Assembly (NCBI GenBank): GCA_037143735.1
Contig: JBAWYD010000048.1
Span: 1 to 18,096, forward strand
Length of the DNA: 18,096 bases
Origin: JAPLJQ01 sp037143735
GTDB lineage: Bacteria > Desulfobacterota > Syntrophia > Syntrophales > UBA2185
Direction of reading: 5' to 3'
Made by a program: the position numbers and the translations under genes
Notes under the pieces: model-generated
What the model was told of the DNA's origin: nothing
The model's database searches: none
What the model saw: only the letters and a program-made list of their open reading frames with translations
In this document: positions 15,834-18,096 of the stretch, piece by piece
Layout: the number at the start of each line of letters is the position of its first letter
How positions within the stretch are numbered: the stretch's first letter is position 1

Positions 15834-16205
15834 TTCGTTCAGCAATCTGCGAAAGCTTTATTGAATGAAAAATCCACTTATCGAGAGACGAAGGCAATCT
15901 CAAGATGCCATTTCCCGTGACAGGAAACGATGTACCAACAAGTAACCGCTTCGACTAAAAAGCAATATCAGCAATGATATACAGGATATATATAACGATT
16001 GCAATAAAAGAAGTGCGAACGAGATCCTTTTCCCTTGATAACGTGCCGCTGATTACCAGGAAAAGGCGTTTAATTTCCCGGTTAAAATTGTTCCGGACCA
16101 GACCGTGAATAAACGGTGCATTTTTAAAAAGGCCAAAAAAAGAAAAATGGAGATTCAGAAAGCGTCTAAATCACCATTATCACTGATAAATATTTTTTAT
16201 AATTT
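15834..16205. other. Intergenic region between the exopolysaccharide operon and tRNA-Leu
   Basis: It should hold the operon's promoter and 5' leader, but I find no convincing promoter. TTGAGA with a poor GATAAG about 15 bases on lies at about 15863-15889. An imperfect TTTCC/GGAAA inverted pair sits near 15910-15926. A start-less open frame (15955-16170, listed separately) fills most of the rest. TTATCACTGATAA at 16177-16189 is a perfect short AT-rich palindrome near the tRNA end. Confidence 0.35.
15955..16170 (-). pseudogene. Start-less open frame encoding a possible membrane protein remnant
   Basis: A frame of 71 codons, open between TGA (16171-16173) and TAG (15955-15957), without ATG, GTG or TTG. 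It reads protein-like: a basic amphipathic part (VRNNFNREIKRLFLVI), a polar segment (SGTLSREKDLVRTS) and a hydrophobic C-terminal helix (FIAIVIYILYIIADIAF). It could be a decayed gene, a gene using CTG or ATT, or chance. I do not recognise a family. Confidence 0.2.
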
Positions 16206-16292
16206 TGGTGCCGAAGCCCGGATTTGAACCGGGACGAGAGTACTCCCACTAGACCCTGAACCTAGCGCGTCTACCAGTTCCGCCACTTCGGC
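16206..16292 (-). tRNA. tRNA-Leu (anticodon CAG)
   Basis: The minus strand gives an 87-base tRNA with acceptor arms GCCGAAG and CTTCGGC, discriminator A and an encoded CCA (16206-16208). The D-arm GGCGGAACTGGTAGACGC is the standard leucine type. The anticodon loop TTCAGGG between CTAGG and TCTAG gives anticodon CAG, reading CUG. A long variable arm (class II; TGGGAGTACTCTC) and the T-arm CCGGTTCAAATCCGG complete it. No duplicate of the 3' end is seen elsewhere in the window, so there is no sign of an integrated element here. Confidence 0.95.
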
Positions 16293-16300
16293 ACGGTGTC

Positions 16301-16330
16301 TGTCTACACTGAGATTCAGGCCCTTGTCAA
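16301..16330 (-). promoter_or_regulatory. Promoter candidate for tRNA-Leu
   Basis: TTGACA (16330-16325) is a perfect -35; 18 bases on is TAGACA (16306-16301), a weak -10. Transcription would begin a few bases before the mature tRNA. It lies back to back with the ribF promoter. Confidence 0.4.
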
Positions 16331-16342
16331 GCAAAATTGAGC

Positions 16343-16370
16343 TTGAATTAAACGCCACAAGTGCTATGTT
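16343..16370 (+). promoter_or_regulatory. Promoter candidate for ribF
   Basis: TTGAAT (16343-16348), a 16-base spacer and TATGTT (16365-16370), the latter preceded by TGC, which makes an extended -10. The start would be near 16377, leaving a leader of about 85 bases. Confidence 0.45.
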
Positions 16371-16380
16371 AGCTTCGAGA

Positions 16381-16436
16381 ATGGGGTCTCCCCGCTCTCA
16401 GGATGGGGCATAGGGAAGGCTCCCACGGTTAAAAAT
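16381..16436 (+). promoter_or_regulatory. GC-rich structured leader upstream of ribF
   Basis: Unlike the AT-rich flanks, this leader contains GGGGTCTCCCC (a 4-bp stem with 3-base loop) and GGGAAGGCTCCC (a 4-bp stem with 4-base loop). It does not show the conserved bases of the FMN riboswitch that I know. It may be a small leader element or part of a short RNA; no class can be named. Confidence 0.3.
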
Positions 16437-16460
16437 ATTAAAATCAAATCAGGCGACGCT

Positions 16461-17393
16461 ATGAAACTTATCAAGGGGACGGGAGACGTCCCTCGCGAAT
16501 TCAGGGATGCTTTTGCAACCATAGGCAATTTCGATGGGGTGCACCTGGGGCATCAATTCCTTTTTAAAACCTTAATTCAGGAAGCCCGTCAGGAGAACCG
16601 AAAGGCCGTGGTCATCACCTTTGATCCTCATCCAAAGAAGATTCTTCATCCGGACAGGAGGCCTTTTTATCTCATTACCACCCTTGAGGAGAAAATCAGG
16701 CTGATTGAAAAGCAGGGAATCGATGCCCTGATGGTCATTCCGTTTACTCTCGAATTTTCGGAAACGACCGCCGGGGAATTCGTCCGTCATATCCTCTGGG
16801 ACACGCTCCATATACGGAAAATTCTTATCGGTCATGACTATACCTTTGGTAAGGACAAGGCAGGGGATGAATCTCTGCTTTCGGCGCTTGGCCACAAACT
16901 GGGATTCGAGGTCAGCATTATTAACGCATTCAAGATCGACAACACCGTCATCAGCAGCACCCGCTTGCGATATGCCATCCTTGGGGGAGATGTGAAGAAC
17001 GCCACTGCTATCTTGGGACGACCTTATAACCTCAGCGGAATCGTCATAGAAGGAAGCCGCCGGGGTGGCAGTTTAGGGTTCCCTACAGCGAATATTAAAC
17101 CGGTCAAGGTCCTCATACCCGCCAACGGCGTCTATGCCGCCGTCATTCATATGGGAGGAAATTGCTATCAGGGCGTTTTAAATATCGGGGTTAACCCCAC
17201 GTTTGCCGATGAAAAGCTTTCCATAGAGGTTCATCTTCTCGATTTTAAAGAGAATATCTACGGAAAAAATCTGGATATCCTTTTCATTGACAGGATCCGG
17301 AATGAAATAAAATTTGAAGGACCCGAAAAGCTGGTCGAGCAGATCAAACAGGATATCGATCAGGCCAGGATCATTCTTAAACCCCACTCCTGA
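16461..17393 (+). CDS. ribF: Bifunctional riboflavin kinase / FMN adenylyltransferase (FAD synthetase)
   Basis: Makes FMN from riboflavin and then FAD in the cytoplasm. At 310 residues it has the usual length. The N-terminal adenylyltransferase domain (about 1-185) has FATIGNFDGVHLGHQ with the nucleotide-binding GVHLGH, ITFDPHP, and the ISSTRLR motif. The C-terminal kinase domain (about 186-305) has GFPTANI, the metal/ATP site, plus NGVYAAV, LNIGVNPTF and VHLLDF. The ATG at 16461 has only a weak AGGCGA site. The gene appears to be transcribed alone; its 3' end overlaps the convergent RACo-type gene by 17 bp. Confidence 0.97.
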   Translation: MKLIKGTGDVPREFRDAFATIGNFDGVHLGHQFLFKTLIQEARQENRKAVVITFDPHPKKILHPDRRPFYLITTLEEKIRLIEKQGIDALMVIPFTLEFSETTAGEFVRHILWDTLHIRKILIGHDYTFGKDKAGDESLLSALGHKLGFEVSIINAFKIDNTVISSTRLRYAILGGDVKNATAILGRPYNLSGIVIEGSRRGGSLGFPTANIKPVKVLIPANGVYAAVIHMGGNCYQGVLNIGVNPTFADEKLSIEVHLLDFKENIYGKNLDILFIDRIRNEIKFEGPEKLVEQIKQDIDQARIILKPHS

Positions 17394-18096
17394 CAACATA
17401 TTGTGAAGGAAACAGTCCCGGATTTGTATGAGGAAGAAACAGAGCGGCGGTATATTGATCCATATAGGCCGGAGCCGTCGTGAGCTCCAGATAGGTCATC
17501 CGCCGGGCCTGCTCGCGCTGCCTTTCCCGGTGCCTCTGCGATACAAGAAGCATATAGCTTCCCGTGAGAGAAGCATTACCGATAAAATGAAACCGGTCCC
17601 GTGGCAGATCGGGCAGGAGGCCGATTGTTATGGCTGCATCCAGGTCCAGAAATCTGCCAAACCCACCGGCGATATAGACCTTCCCGAGATTGTTAAATTC
17701 CATGTCCACCTGCGCCAGCATGAGCGCACAGGCAGCATATAGCGCCGCCTTCGCACGGATGATGTTTTTAATATCCTGCTCATCTACGGTGATCGCCTGC
17801 CCGGTGGCGCTTTTCTCTGCAGATACCAGAGTATAGGCAGCCCGACGACCACCGGGTTGAATGGCCTGCGATGGTTTTGAGCGGTTCAATTCCCCGGCGG
17901 CGTCTATCCAGCCCGTTTGTAACAGTTGAGCCAGCAGCGAAACCATGCCGGAGCCGCAGATTCCCCGAGGCCTGATCTGGCCAATGGTTCGGCAGGTCGC
18001 CAGACCCGTATCCGGATCAACCTCCACTTTTTCGATAGCTCCGGCAGCGGCTCTCATGCCGCACTTGATCCCGCCGCCTTCAAAGGCCGGTCCGGC
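17377..18096 (-). CDS. RACo-type corrinoid activation protein (DUF4445, ASKHA domain), 5' end cut
   Basis: C-terminal part of a protein that uses ATP and an N-terminal 2Fe-2S domain to reduce the cobalt of corrinoid methyltransferase proteins back to Co(I). The frame is open through the window edge (AGPAFEGGGIKCGMRAA), so a start at 18057 would be artificial. Family features are the EGGGIKCGMRAA segment, GICGSGMVSLLAQLL, GKVYIAGGFGRFLDLDAA, IGNASLTGS, and the terminal AYMDQYTAALFLPHT. The ferredoxin-like part is expected beyond the right edge. Its stop lies inside the end of ribF on the other strand. The likely context is a methyltransferase or Wood-Ljungdahl locus to the right, which I cannot see. 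Confidence 0.9.
   Translation of the reverse strand, partial: AGPAFEGGGIKCGMRAAAGAIEKVEVDPDTGLATCRTIGQIRPRGICGSGMVSLLAQLLQTGWIDAAGELNRSKPSQAIQPGGRRAAYTLVSAEKSATGQAITVDEQDIKNIIRAKAALYAACALMLAQVDMEFNNLGKVYIAGGFGRFLDLDAAITIGLLPDLPRDRFHFIGNASLTGSYMLLVSQRHRERQREQARRMTYLELTTAPAYMDQYTAALFLPHTNPGLFPSQYVVRSGV

Noticed and set aside
15896..15930. Sigma-54-like TGGCAT with a later TTGCC upstream of the polysaccharide operon
   Set aside because: Spacing between the two elements is two bases longer than the strict -24/-12 spacing.
16150..16319. GAGATTCAG repeated on both sides of the tRNA-Leu gene
   Set aside because: A 9-bp direct repeat within a few hundred bases is expected several times by chance in 18 kb, and no integrase or element boundary is present.
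1..18096. CRISPR array or phage genes
   Set aside because: No regularly spaced repeats and no phage structural, integrase or Cas-like proteins were found in the window.

Overview
The window looks like a chromosomal segment from an anaerobic, probably syntrophic or fermentative member of the Desulfobacterota (Deltaproteobacteria; Syntrophales-like is my best guess). This is inferred from gene content, not from a marker gene: a MeaB-type GTPase of methylmalonyl-CoA mutase, a two-subunit glutaconate-type CoA-transferase, a MoeB/HesA/ThiF-like adenylyltransferase without zinc cysteines, and a RACo-type (DUF4445) corrinoid-activation protein. Both window ends cut a gene.

Left part (1-5143). The 3' part of meaB ends at 750. 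It faces a minus-strand gene of unknown function (833-1312) whose reading frame stays open upstream without a good start. After an AT-rich gap with a perfect 14-bp hairpin comes a minus-strand operon: a 39-residue single-span membrane microprotein, a 68-residue protein with nine cysteines, then the CoA-transferase subunits gctA and gctB. A near-consensus sigma-70 promoter (4059-4087) drives the divergent ThiF-family gene.

Middle part (5144-15845), all on the minus strand. Read in the direction of transcription: two small TPR proteins, a 1130-residue TPR protein ending in an outer-membrane beta-barrel, a BcsA-like family 2 glycosyltransferase, a GH26-like lipoprotein glycosidase, and two very small ferritin-like helical proteins. 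These seven genes are packed with overlaps or near-zero gaps. A YidD-family protein with a signal peptide and glycogen phosphorylase follow on the same strand. The first five genes look like a synthase-dependent exopolysaccharide machine: an inner-membrane polymerase with a channel gating motif but no PilZ domain, TPR scaffolds, an outer-membrane exporter, and a polymer-cleaving lipoprotein. I see no BcsB or PgaD counterpart. The polymer is unknown. The two mini-ferritins at the operon end are unexpected partners, and one matches encapsulated-ferritin ligand spacing. This operon is the best candidate for an undescribed system.

Right part (15846-18096). An intergenic stretch holds a start-less open frame that could be a gene remnant. 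Next come a tRNA-Leu(CAG) gene with encoded CCA (minus), a divergent promoter region and the bifunctional riboflavin kinase/FAD synthetase ribF (plus) with a GC-rich structured leader. The cut RACo-type gene converges on ribF and overlaps its 3' end by 17 bp.
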